A stretch of DNA of 64,000 nt from NCBI GenBank assembly GCA_030544215.1, contig JARZZO010000003.1, positions 23,817,879-23,881,878 on the forward strand, given 5' to 3'. The notes beneath the pieces were generated by a model. It saw only the letters and a list, made by a program, of their open reading frames with translations. It had not been told where the DNA came from and ran no database searches. The position numbers and the translations under genes were made by a program. This document shows positions 54,409-64,000 of this stretch, one piece after another. Source of the DNA: Zantedeschia hybrid cultivar (lineage: Eukaryota; Streptophyta; Magnoliopsida; Alismatales; Araceae). Each line of letters opens with the position of its first letter. The stretch's first letter is position 1.

Positions 54409-57400
54409 TATCGCACATTTTTTAGAAAAAAAATGCACTTGATCTTGATTTTTTTATTTAGATTTATATTTGTATTTGTGCACTCTACCTGACTCAATCA
54501 AATGAATGCGTAGGTCTTCGACCCAATCCCGCTACCCATAAATGGAATAGCGTTAATTACATCCTCTTAAGAGGGAAACCCTTGATTAATCGTCGGAAGA
54601 ATAGAATAACACCCTTTGAAATGATATAAGTAAGATATACAAGATTGCATTCGAAAAATGAATGAATTTCAGTTTTTATTTGAGAATAAAGCTTATTTTT
54701 TAGTTTAAAGTTGAGTTTGCACAAGACCTGATTTATTGATTTTTATTGATGGATGATGATGAGAGACATTTTTTAGTCTTTTTGGATTGATTTATATGGA
54801 TGCATTGAAGATTTGTTGAATTTTTATGTTTGGAAGTGAACACGAACTTGAGTCTGCGCAAGGATGCGCAAGCTCATTTGTTACCAATGAGAATGCTTGT
54901 GTTTATTTTGATTTTTGATTTGTGAGAGGATTGAAGGTTCTTTTTATAGTGTTTTGATTGAAGTGGATGACATTTTTTATCAAGGGGGTCTAATAAACAT
55001 TTCTTATTGTGTTTTTTCAGTTTTGAAGTAAAGAGATTTCTTGAAAAAAGTATTTTTTATGTTTGTTGATTTGAGTGAAAAATGCTTCAAGGATTTATGT
55101 TTTTTATGTTTTGAATTTGTAAGTTTTGAAGAATAAGCAAGATGTGCAAGTTCAATTGAAATGAGATTTCTTTTAGGTATTTTTTATGTTTTGCAAAAGG
55201 GCAAATTTGAATTTTATTTGATTTTTTTATAGGAAGTGTAGAGTTTTATCTTGAAGTTTTTTATTTAATTTTTTAAAGTATTGATGTTGAAAAGATTGGA
55301 TTTTAACAATTGGGGGTTGAGTCTGCGCAGGGTAACGCAGACTCATTTGTCACAAGCCTATTTTTCAATCTTTTAGGTAATTTCAAGGAAAAAGTTATCA
55401 TTTTTTTCGTTGGGTTTTGATTTGCGGAAAATATAGGCTTTATTCTTAAGATTTTGATTTGATTTGATGGGAAATTAATGGCCAAAAAACCAGATTTTAA
55501 GATTTTAGGGTTGAGTCTTTGCTATAGAGTGCAGACTCATTGTTTCTAAAAGTGTTTAAGCATTTTTTATATTTTTTGTAAAAAGAGTTTTAAGCTTTTA
55601 TTTAGGTTTTTGACTTATATAAAGTATAAAGTTTTTATGTAAATTTTTTAATTTAATTTGGAGGGAATTTAAGGTCAAAAAGGCCAAATTTGGGATTTCA
55701 GGGTTGAGTCTGCGCTGGGTAGCGCAGACTCATTTGTCACCAATTTGTTTTGAGTAGTTTTTTGCATTTTTTCAAGAACCACTTAGTTTTTTTATTTTAT
55801 ATTCTGATATTTAAGAATAAAATTTAGAGGGTTTTAGATCATCTTTTAGTGGTCGGGAAGTTGATTTTTTATTTTTTGTGAATTTCAGGGTTGAGTCTGC
55901 GCCAGGATGCGAAGACTCAAGTCTGAACTGTGCATTTTTTGTTTATGAGTTATTTTATTGGATTTTTGGTGGGATAACTTGATTTTATGTTTTGTTTGGT
56001 GATGATTTACAGATTTGGAGCTGCGGGCATGATTTGGGGGCCAAGAGATTAGGTTTTGGCCTTGAGATTGATGCACAGACTCAAGTCGGAAAATTGATTT
56101 TTTGAGCTTCCTGCACAGTTCAAGCTGCAATTAAATCCATCAAGGGGTTAGTTTCAACCATTAAAGTTAGAATATGAAATCCGGAGTCGAGGAAAACAGA
56201 TTGTACCCCATTCCCAATCGAATTTCCATGGTTATAGGTGCGTAGACTCAAAATCTTAGCATAATTTCAGGTTTATACCTCTTTCAACTTGAAGTGATCC
56301 AAGAATCACCACAAATTTGGGGAGGATAACACTGAGAAATCTCAGAAGTTGAGTATGGCTACATAAAGCCTTTTCAAGGAGTGGTTCTTATGTGGATTTC
56401 TTCAAATGACATGATTTCTTCATGTTTATCTCATTCTTCTTGGATCACTTTATAAAGAATTGAAAATGCTTAATATAATGATTCCAAGTTGAATTTCAAC
56501 CTTTCATTAGGAAAACCCAATGAAAAGGTTTAAGATCTTCATGAAGGATCATGGCATGAAGGGACCCGAAGGACCAACTCCCTTAAAAGGATATGTAATG
56601 GCTAATGGACCATAGGGATGGCTGTAAAGGGGGCGTGCCGAGCATCCAACCACTCACCCAAAGGGTGCCTTTAATGCCTTCAAGATGTAAGTAAAACCCA
56701 CAAGGGGTAATCCAAAGCATCTCTATATTTGGGGAGCAAGGAACTCCACCAATTTCCCTAAAGGATCACATGTAGTCATGAACCATGGAGGTGGCTATAA
56801 AGAGGGGCGTGCCGAGCATCCAACCACTCACCCAAAAGGTGCCCTTAATGCCTTCAAAATGAAAGCGTTATCCACAGGGAATCACCCATTCCATTTCTAC
56901 ATTTGGGGAGCAAGGAACTCCACCAACTCACTTCGGGACATATCATCTAAATGAACCCATAGAAATGGGAACACAAGAATGATGTTTTTTGTGTGAGGGC
57001 CCTTGATGGGTTACCCAACATGAGATTGCTGGCACCCTTAGATCGGGACATCCTTGGAAAACATCGAAAAATACTTAAAATCTTAAAACATATGGCAAAA
57101 CTTCGGTTTGAAACATTAAGAGCATAACAACCCAAAGTCCAAGCCATTTAAAAATTTCATTGGGCTTCAAAGAGACAGCCCTAGGTCCAAGGGACCTTTG
57201 GACAGCTTGGGGGAGGATCAAAGAATCACCTCAAGCCCAAAAACCCAACTGAAAGAGGCGCAGACTCAAAACTTCACACAGGCGTTGAGTCTGCACAGGG
57301 AGGCGCAGACTCAAACACTGTAGCATCTGTAGGCGCAGACTCACCTGAAATCCGGATTTTTTGGTGAAAAATGGGTTTAAATCTAACCCAAATGATGGAA

Positions 57401-60400
57401 AATAAAGTAAAAAAGCTACAAGGCCTAATATTTATTTAAAATATATTTTAGATACACTTCTTTAGGAAAATATCATGAAAACTTGAATATGAATATATGA
57501 GAAACTTACATATATTTTTTATTTTTTCCATGGATCTCTCTTTCTTGGCTCCATGTTAGAGGGTTTATACCCAAAGAAGCTCATACTCAACTAGTGAGGG
57601 AACCTCCTTGAGAACCTCTAGGGCCTAAACCCTTAGCCATTAAAGGAAAAAATCCAAACAAAACCCATTCGGTTCCAACATGAAAACAGAAATTTGGATC
57701 TTAGTATATATGAAACTTAGGGGATTTCTCTTGATGTTTGCCCTTGGGGGAACATCATCCATGAAGGGGATGTGCTCCTAAGGGTCATGGAAGGCCAAGC
57801 CACATTGAAAAACCCCAAAACCAAAGACAAATAAATGAAAAATTAGTTTTCAGGAAATCTGGACAGCAAAGCACATTTCGGGTCATATCTCCATATTTAG
57901 GGGGGTTCTAAGGCTTGAGGAGACCATTTCTATAAACTAGAAAGGCCCCTCTACCATCCCCACACGAAAAACACATGCCTTATGAAGGAAAAAATAACAT
58001 AAAAGCAAGATAACCAGCAGATTCACAAAACAGACTCAGAAAATCTGAACATTACATTTCATTGCTTTCAATCACCATAGATGAACATCAAGAGGGAGAT
58101 AGAAGTTTCTATGAAAACATTATAAGAAAGCATGGAGACAGAAATAAACCCTTTCTTCACCCCCACTCTGTAAAGGAATCGGCAAGAACGCAGCGGAAAA
58201 TAAAATCGATTCCATTGTATTGGTTACTGGGATCGTAAAACAGACATTAAAATAAATGCGGGAAGAACGGTTCTTCACCTTTGCGGGGTTTCGAATCTCC
58301 CGTGGATGATGCCGACTCGGTAATCGCGCACGCGCACGATCTCTAGAGGTATCCACACGAGTTCCCGCAGCAGACGCGATTTCCTCCTCGACTTGAGTGC
58401 TCCGACCAGATTTCAAATCCACCATGCACGGAGAGAGACAGATCTACTTCAAGAGAGAGAGAAGGAGAGAGAGAGAGGAGAGAGAGATTCTAGGATGTAA
58501 AATTCGTCCAACCAACCTTTTTACCCCTCCCCCTTGGCCCTCCTTATATAGAAATAAGGATAAGCACAAGGATTAATCCTCATGATTATCCAAGAGTTTG
58601 GCCTTGGATAATTCTCCATTAAATCTTCATGTTTATCCTGCAGCTTTTCATAAAAACCCAGATAAGCATGAAATTTAACGTCTCTCACCGTCTGACGAGA
58701 ACTCTTATGTGTGTGACCCTTTAGGCCCATATATCAGTCCGGTTGCAGGCCCATTAAACTTAGAACTGTTTCTTGAGTTTAATATTTATTAATTAACATT
58801 TAAACATCATATGTTAAATGATTAATTTAATAAACAAGTGAATTATCATCTGATGATAAATTCACTTGGCCTTCTGATCGTGAACAGCACCAAACACTAC
58901 CTCATGATCCCATAAGATATAAGGGATACTGTTCCCTTTAATTGAACCTTTCCGTCTGCAGATACCGCACAGATATAATCCTTCACTCATGCAATGTCCC
59001 AATAAGGCAAGGGTATGGTTTTATAGTCAAACCCTCTATCGCATTATCCAGATGGATTCCAGTACACAGTTAATATCTAGAAAGACATCTCTTTCATTTG
59101 ACCCTGGCCAGGGATTTCTATGTACACATCCATAGGACATTCTCTCTCCAGTCTTATACCAAGAGTGAGTGATCCCTTGTTGTTCACTCAATTACCTTCG
59201 CAAGCTTTCCACTGTATCTAAGAGACCAACTATCGTGGACTTAATGGTTAAAGTCCACTAGTTAGAGAATCAAGATACAATGCTCCACAAACAAGGTATC
59301 ATTGGTGACTCAGGTCAAAGGACCAACTGTGCTACTGCAACAATTGAATTCCCTAGTTGACTAATAGGTATAATTACCATCCAGGAATTCTTATTTGGGT
59401 CTGTTCAGTGAACTCATTCTCTAATGAGCACCCACTTGTTTGTCTTAGTGTCACCACACGAGTGAATGTAAGATCATTCACCCTCATCACATGAGCAAAC
59501 ATAACTTGTGTCAATCTTATCGGATATTTAATGTCCATCTCAAATATCATATGATCGAGAACTGTTTAAGACAATTGACTGAGGATATTGATCTCACTAT
59601 CCTGATCTCATCATGATTCAATATCCCATACATTTGTCTATGAACCTTCATTACGAAAGTTAATTTGCGAGAACTATTAAATGAAGAAATAATTGCCTTT
59701 ATTAATAATTTGAACTAGAATGTACAATGATTGGCTTTGAGGCGACCCAATTCTAACACACTCTACCTTGGAGAGGGGATGAGAAGAGAGAATGGCTCTT
59801 GAAGCCTACACTCTTGCTCTCTTCTTCGCTAACACTCTTCCTTTCTTTCTCTCTTCTTTTCTAACTCTTTTTTCTCTCTTGGGATGCAAGAAATGGAGGA
59901 GAAGGAGGAGGGAGACGTGCTCCTCCAAGCTCTTTCACTTTTCTTCTTCTCTTTTCTCTTTTTTGGGATTTTTGTCTCCAACTTTTTCTTGTAGAAGATG
60001 GGGGTTCTTTTATAGATAAAGTTGGGTTACTTTTTTAGGGTAGATTAGGCATTCATTAGACTTGGATTAGGGATAAGAAACCCCTCTTGAGATCCCTCCA
60101 AGGAGGCCACAACACTTAGAGAATCATGATTGGTTTCTCTTTTTGCTTTTCACCTACCCTCTTCTAGAAGAATCTTGAGGGGGGGACCACTTGCTTTTCT
60201 TCTTATCCTCCTTTGGGCTGATTTGACCATGGGCCAAAGGAGTAAGAATAGGCCATGGGGGGAACCATTTGGGCCCTTTTGAAGGCTACCATGAAATTGG
60301 GCTTTGGCATTTACTTTTTGGGCCCAAATTAGCCCTATTGGGCTTCTTTTACTTGAGATAATGGGCCTGGGCCTGCCCCTTTAGATTTCTTCATCATTTG

Positions 60401-60774
60401 GACTAAAAGTAACCCCTTTTTTACTTCTTTGGGCTTTTAAGAATGGGCATGACAGCTGTCCATTAACTTTTCTTCATTTGGGCTTTCTTTGAAAAATTGC
60501 TTGGACCTCCTTTACTTGAGATAATGGGCCCGGTTATGCCATTGGATTTCTTCACCACTTGGGCCCTAGAGTGGCCCTTTTTTATTCATTTGGCTTGAAA
60601 AATAGGCATGATTGCCGTCCATTAACCTTCTTCACTTAGGCTTTCTTTGAAAAATTGCTTGGACCTCCTTTGCTTGAGATAATGGGCCCGGTTCATCCTT
60701 TCAATTTTCTTTGATTTGGGCCTTCTTTGTTGATCTTTAGGCTCTTCTTCTTGTTCAATTTTTTAGTGACAACA
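54409..60774 (-). repeat. Ogre-2 3' LTR (about 4.77 kb without the inserted solo LTR)
   Basis: Starts TATCGCAC (TGTCGTAT in Ogre-1) and ends TGACAACA. Contains the palindromic-motif units at 54712, 54849, 55318, 55512, 55704, 55892, 56072 and 56239, the two-copy repeat, a second motif cluster near 57258-57350 and the TATA box TATAAAAG in minus sense at 60007-60014. Confidence 0.88.
58169..59758 (-). repeat. Solo LTR of a copia-1-related family with 5-bp TSD
   Basis: 1590 bp, TGTTAGAATT...CCTTTACA in minus sense, flanked by CACTC at 58164-58168 and 59759-59763. No PBS, PPT or coding sequence on either side. Shares the copia LTR layout (CGCAGCGGAAAA near the end, TTCAGTGAACTCATTCTC, TATATAAGG TATA box in minus sense at 58542-58550) with 21237-22788. 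Paralogous LTRs at 23756 and 47458 show the empty site CCCCACTCTACCTT. Confidence 0.93.
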
Positions 60775-60839
60775 AATGCCCCCCACGCATACGACTCACG
60801 CACGGAGACCGGAGGCGATGAAGTGAGTTGTATGCGTGG
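60775..60839 (-). other. Ogre-2 polypurine tract embedded in a hairpin
   Basis: Inverted repeat 60783-60799 with 60823-60839, 16 of 17 paired, 23-nt loop. The GCGTGGGGGG of the PPT is the LTR-side arm in minus sense. Confidence 0.8.
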
Positions 60840-61033
60840 CCCATTGTCACGTACTTATCTCATTTAAGCAGCTCACGGTTCAGGACCAGCCCCACTTATA
60901 GATCTTCATTCACCTATTGAGGATTTGTTTGACTGGGACTGCTGCAATCACTAGGATTCCTTCTTGAATTTGTTTCCGCAACCCACTCAGATCGGGTCTC
61001 GAGCTTCGGGCAACCATAGGTTAGCATACCCTT

Positions 61034-61330
61034 TGAGTCTACGCCAGTCCAGGTTTAATTTGGGCTTTAAACCGATTGGATTTCTTGAATTTAGAGGATG
61101 GGGCGTGTGCCCTTTGAGTCTGCGCTGGTTCGGGCTTAAATTCGGCTCCAAACCCAGCCATATATATTGAGTTTGAGAGAAGGGGGCAGATCCCCTCGAG
61201 TCTGCGCCGGTTCGGTTCCACTTTGGCTTCGAACCGGTTCATGTATGTGACGTTTGGGAGAGGGGGGCATATGCCCTTGAGTCTGCGCCGGTTTGGTCCG
61301 GTTCAGGCCTTGGACCGGCCAAGGCTTCAA
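61034..61330 (+). promoter_or_regulatory. Upstream repeat array of the antisense PMD gene (copy 2)
   Basis: Four units starting with TGAGTCTGCGC or a one-base variant at 61034, 61115, 61197 and 61278: spacing 81, 82, 81 bp. The last lies 70 bp before the TATA box, as in copy 1. Confidence 0.7.
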
Positions 61331-61347
61331 GAACTGGACCCGTCGGT

Positions 61348-61355
61348 TATAAAAA
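61348..61355 (+). promoter_or_regulatory. TATA box of the antisense PMD gene (copy 2)
   Basis: TATAAAAA in CGGTTATAAAAAGGGAAGGG, as at 25097. Confidence 0.65.
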
Positions 61356-62380
61356 GGGAAGGGGGCAGGATTCTTTTCGTTGTTGCGCTGGGGGATTCCG
61401 AGCGCCAGCCAGCCTCTTCCTCATCTTGCCATCGCCGGTGGACGAAGCTGCCAGAGCCGCGGGAGCAGGCCGTTGCCGCCGCAGATCGCCGCCGTCGAGC
61501 TCTTCCCCCTCTTCGTTCTTGCCTGTAACCGAAGCCACAAGGGTCTTCGGGGGGTGCCACCGCCGCTGTCTGCGCGTTGGCCTTCCGCCGCTTGGGGGGG
61601 TGCCGTTTGCTTGGCACGCCGGTCGCCTTCTCTTCCCTCTGCCGTTGACAAACGCTGCAACCCGTCAGGGAGCACCATTGTCATCGCCTGTAGGTGTTGT
61701 TCGCCGGGTTCAGAACCGCCGGCCTTGCCTTCCTTGCTCCTTCTTCGTTGGCAACCTCATAAGGGACTCCGAAGAGCACTGTTGCTGCCGTGGAAAGGGG
61801 CATCGGTTGGACTTGAAGACTGCTGTTTGAGGAAGAAGGGTTCCTACACCGTATTGTCAAAATGAAAGGTGGAGCCTTTCTTTCGATTTTTTGGCCGGTG
61901 GGACTGATCGGGTGTTGTTGGCTGCCATTGGTTTTGGGCATAGGGAGAATGAAGGAGGTCTAACATTTTCTCTTCATCTTCTTTTTTGCAGAAAATCGAT
62001 TTTGGACCTTTCGCTCTACAGTAGGCGTAGACTCGTCACTGTAGCAACTGCAGGTCGGGTGGATCTTCTTCAGTGTTTCGTTGTTTGGCTTTGGCAGTTC
62101 CCATGGGAGCAATCCCTAGGGTTGCGGCTTCAGTGCCTAGTCCCGGTTGTAGCTCGGGTCTCGGGAATTGGGTCACTGGAATGCCATTTTTACACCCCTC
62201 TGTCTTTGACATGGGTCTTCTTCTTATCGGAGCATCTCGATTTGTCCCGGATGGCTCTCGATAAAATTTTAACAGCCCTCCGTTAAGGGGAGATGCTGTC
62301 GAAATTTCGACAGAATTTTCCTTTTCGATAAGGGCTTTTTGCATTTGATTTTGACTTGTTGTCTCTTCTTTTTCAGTATA
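61356..62380 (+). other. 5' untranslated exons and introns of PMD gene (copy 2)
   Basis: GC-rich leader homologous to 25120-26120 but with many length changes, so not coding. Conserved acceptor TTCTTTTTTGCAG near 61980-61991 and TCTTCTTTTTCAG at 62364-62376. Confidence 0.5.
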
Positions 62381-64000
62381 ATGGCTTCTCGAAGGAAAGA
62401 CAAAGCTGTGATGCCCGAGGCTGTCTTCGAAGATGTGCCAGTTTCTCCGACAGGGTCTTCTGAACAGACTCCTACAATGGCTAAGAAGAGTGGGCCTGTG
62501 ATAAGTCCCTTTCACTTGACACCTGCAACAGGCATAGACGAGGACAGTGAACTACAACAATTTTTTGAGGTTGCTGTCTTGGATCATCCCTTTGCTGATG
62601 AATCAGATGGCAAGGTTGATGAGAGCAGACTTGTCTTTGCGGAAGGATTCTATAAATATAGACGGGACAAAGATTATCCAGTTCACTTTCCCAGCGATCA
62701 GCATTTGTACAACTTCTTGCTTGACTTCAAGGTCAATGGAGTGCGTTCTGAAAGAAGGGCTTTTTATGCCGAGGATGCCTGCCATTTTGAAATTTCGAGA
62801 CAACCTGAGGGGAACTGTAACCCGTGGCGAATCTTTGTTCAAGTTGGGTTATGCTAGAGTCATGCTCATGCCCAGGGGGACTAATATCATGCGTCCTCAG
62901 GACTGCATTCTGACCTGCTCACCTTCATTTATTCCTGCCAAGTGGGGATATGACAGAGGTATCCCAGACTTGAAACAGAGGCGGCATGGGTTATTTCTTT
63001 CTCCATGTAAATGGGGCTTCAGAGAAGAGCCATTGATTTTTGACTATTTAGCCATGAGGTTTAGATTGAAGGCAGCAATGGGCTAGTTTGGCGACTTGAA
63101 GCTTAAATCTGGCCACAGCTTCAGAGAATATTTTGTAGAGTATACTAATTATGTCTTGAAACATTACCATGATTTGCTGAGCCGAGTGGATCTTCTTGGT
63201 AGTGTGTATGCCGCTCGATTCCGATACCCGATCTTTAAAGGCCTTTGTTGTGGCATGATCAAGGTATTCATGAAGGAGTTCAATACCTTTTATACTCCGG
63301 AAGGAGAGACATCTCTAGATTTATGGACTTTACATCAGCTTTCTGGCTTGCCCATTGACGGGGAGCCTTATGAAGAAATATGCCATCCCGACATTGTCAA
63401 GGACAGAACAGACGGCAAGGGCCGCTATGCAACCTGGAGGTCTTACAGATTCCTCCTCAAGGCTTACATGATTCTGACTTTTGGTGAAGAGTCTCTGAAA
63501 AAGATATCCCGCAGAGAGAGGACACGGGTCCGCGGAGTTGTTTGGCTCCGTTTCTTTCATAATGTTGATATTCGATATATAGACTTTCCTGGGGCTGGTG
63601 AGACTCCGGCCTTCATGGGGCAGACAGCCAGGCACCGAAAGGGATATCCTTATATCATCTTTGAGGAACACAAGAAAGATGCCAATCCCTTGGACTTGGA
63701 TAGGAATACCCATCTGGCAGCATACTTGGCCTACTGGCTTTTGAATTTTGCTATTCCTCAGGGGGATGAGGGAGTAATTCGTCCTGAGACTCTTTATGGA
63801 GCTTGTGAACTAGCCTAGGGAATTAAACTGTCTCTAGCTCGAGTTAGTCTGTGCCTGATTTTCAAAACTCTTGGCCAAGTGGTTAAGCAGGAGAAACCAC
63901 GAGAATTTAATGTTGTAGGTCCCATTCATTTCTTTAATGCCTGGGTGGCTTCTATTTTTTCAGAGTCTGCCCCGAAGAGCCTGGCTTCCCCTCGCATATT
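62381..64000 (+). pseudogene. PMD gene copy 2, antisense within Ogre-2 (3' end outside window)
   Basis: Homologue of 26121-27800, starting MASRRKDKAVMPEA. A 4-base insertion near 62780 shifts the frame; stops follow at 63084-63086 and 63816-63818. Between them 63096-63818 is open and contains the PMD-like segments LWTLHQLSGLPIDGEPYEE, ATWRSYRFLLKAYM, VWLRFFHNVDIRYIDF and AAYLAYWLLNFAIPQG. None of its breaks coincides with those in copy 1, so both decayed after separate insertion from intact parents. Confidence 0.78.

Larger units (their letters stand above)
54409..64000 (-). mobile_element. Ogre-2: 3' LTR, PPT and antisense PMD gene start; continues beyond window
   Basis: Same family and orientation as Ogre-1. 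LTR 54409-60774, PPT from 60775, upstream repeats, TATA box and PMD gene follow in the same order as at 22794-27800. It interrupts the Tekay integrase gene; target duplication GGTGC (54404-54408) is predicted at its far end outside the window. Confidence 0.85.

Overview
This is a stretch of plant nuclear genome made almost entirely of nested, decayed LTR retrotransposons. I find no host protein-coding gene, tRNA, rRNA or CRISPR. Plant origin follows from the families present: Ty3/gypsy Athila, Tat/Ogre and Tekay-type chromovirus lineages, Ty1/copia elements primed by initiator-Met tRNA, and a plant mobile domain (PMD) gene. The species cannot be told from the window.

Layout. (1) 1-11240, minus strand: two head-to-tail Athila copies sharing one LTR (6316-8494); bases 1-1601 and 9640-11240 are near-identical. 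(2) 11241-13191, minus: 5' LTR and leader of a truncated copia element. (3) 13192-13556: fragment of a Tat-like LTR (here 'LTR-T'). (4) 13557-48315, minus: Ogre-1, a giant Tat-lineage element with a 5.3 kb 5' LTR, decayed gag-pol (42871-34246) and, between pol and the 3' LTR on the opposite strand, a multi-exon PMD gene (26121-31133, +) with its own TATA box. A complete copia element (14018-22788, TSD GGAGG) sits inside its 3' LTR. (5) 48316-50781, minus: 5' LTR and leader of an LTR-T element. (6) 50782-54408, plus: truncated Tekay-type gag-pol. (7) 54409-64000, minus: 3' LTR and start of the antisense PMD gene of a second Ogre (Ogre-2); its LTR carries a solo copia LTR (58169-59758, TSD CACTC).

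Most coding regions are pseudogenes. The exception is one Athila pol frame of 1210 codons, and even that has a changed residue in the reverse transcriptase active site. The most interesting signals are non-coding. An 11-bp word, GCGCAGACTCA, occurs in both orientations, often as an inverted pair, at about a dozen sites in the Ogre LTR, and again as an ~81-bp-period array ending 70 bp before the TATA box of the antisense PMD gene, in both Ogre copies. Separately, four unrelated element types carry arrays of short hairpins whose stems covary; in the copia leader the non-Watson-Crick pairs are G.U wobbles only in the element's sense RNA. These suggest (inference) a PMD-centred self-regulation system in the Ogre element and structured RNA modules in retrotransposon leaders.
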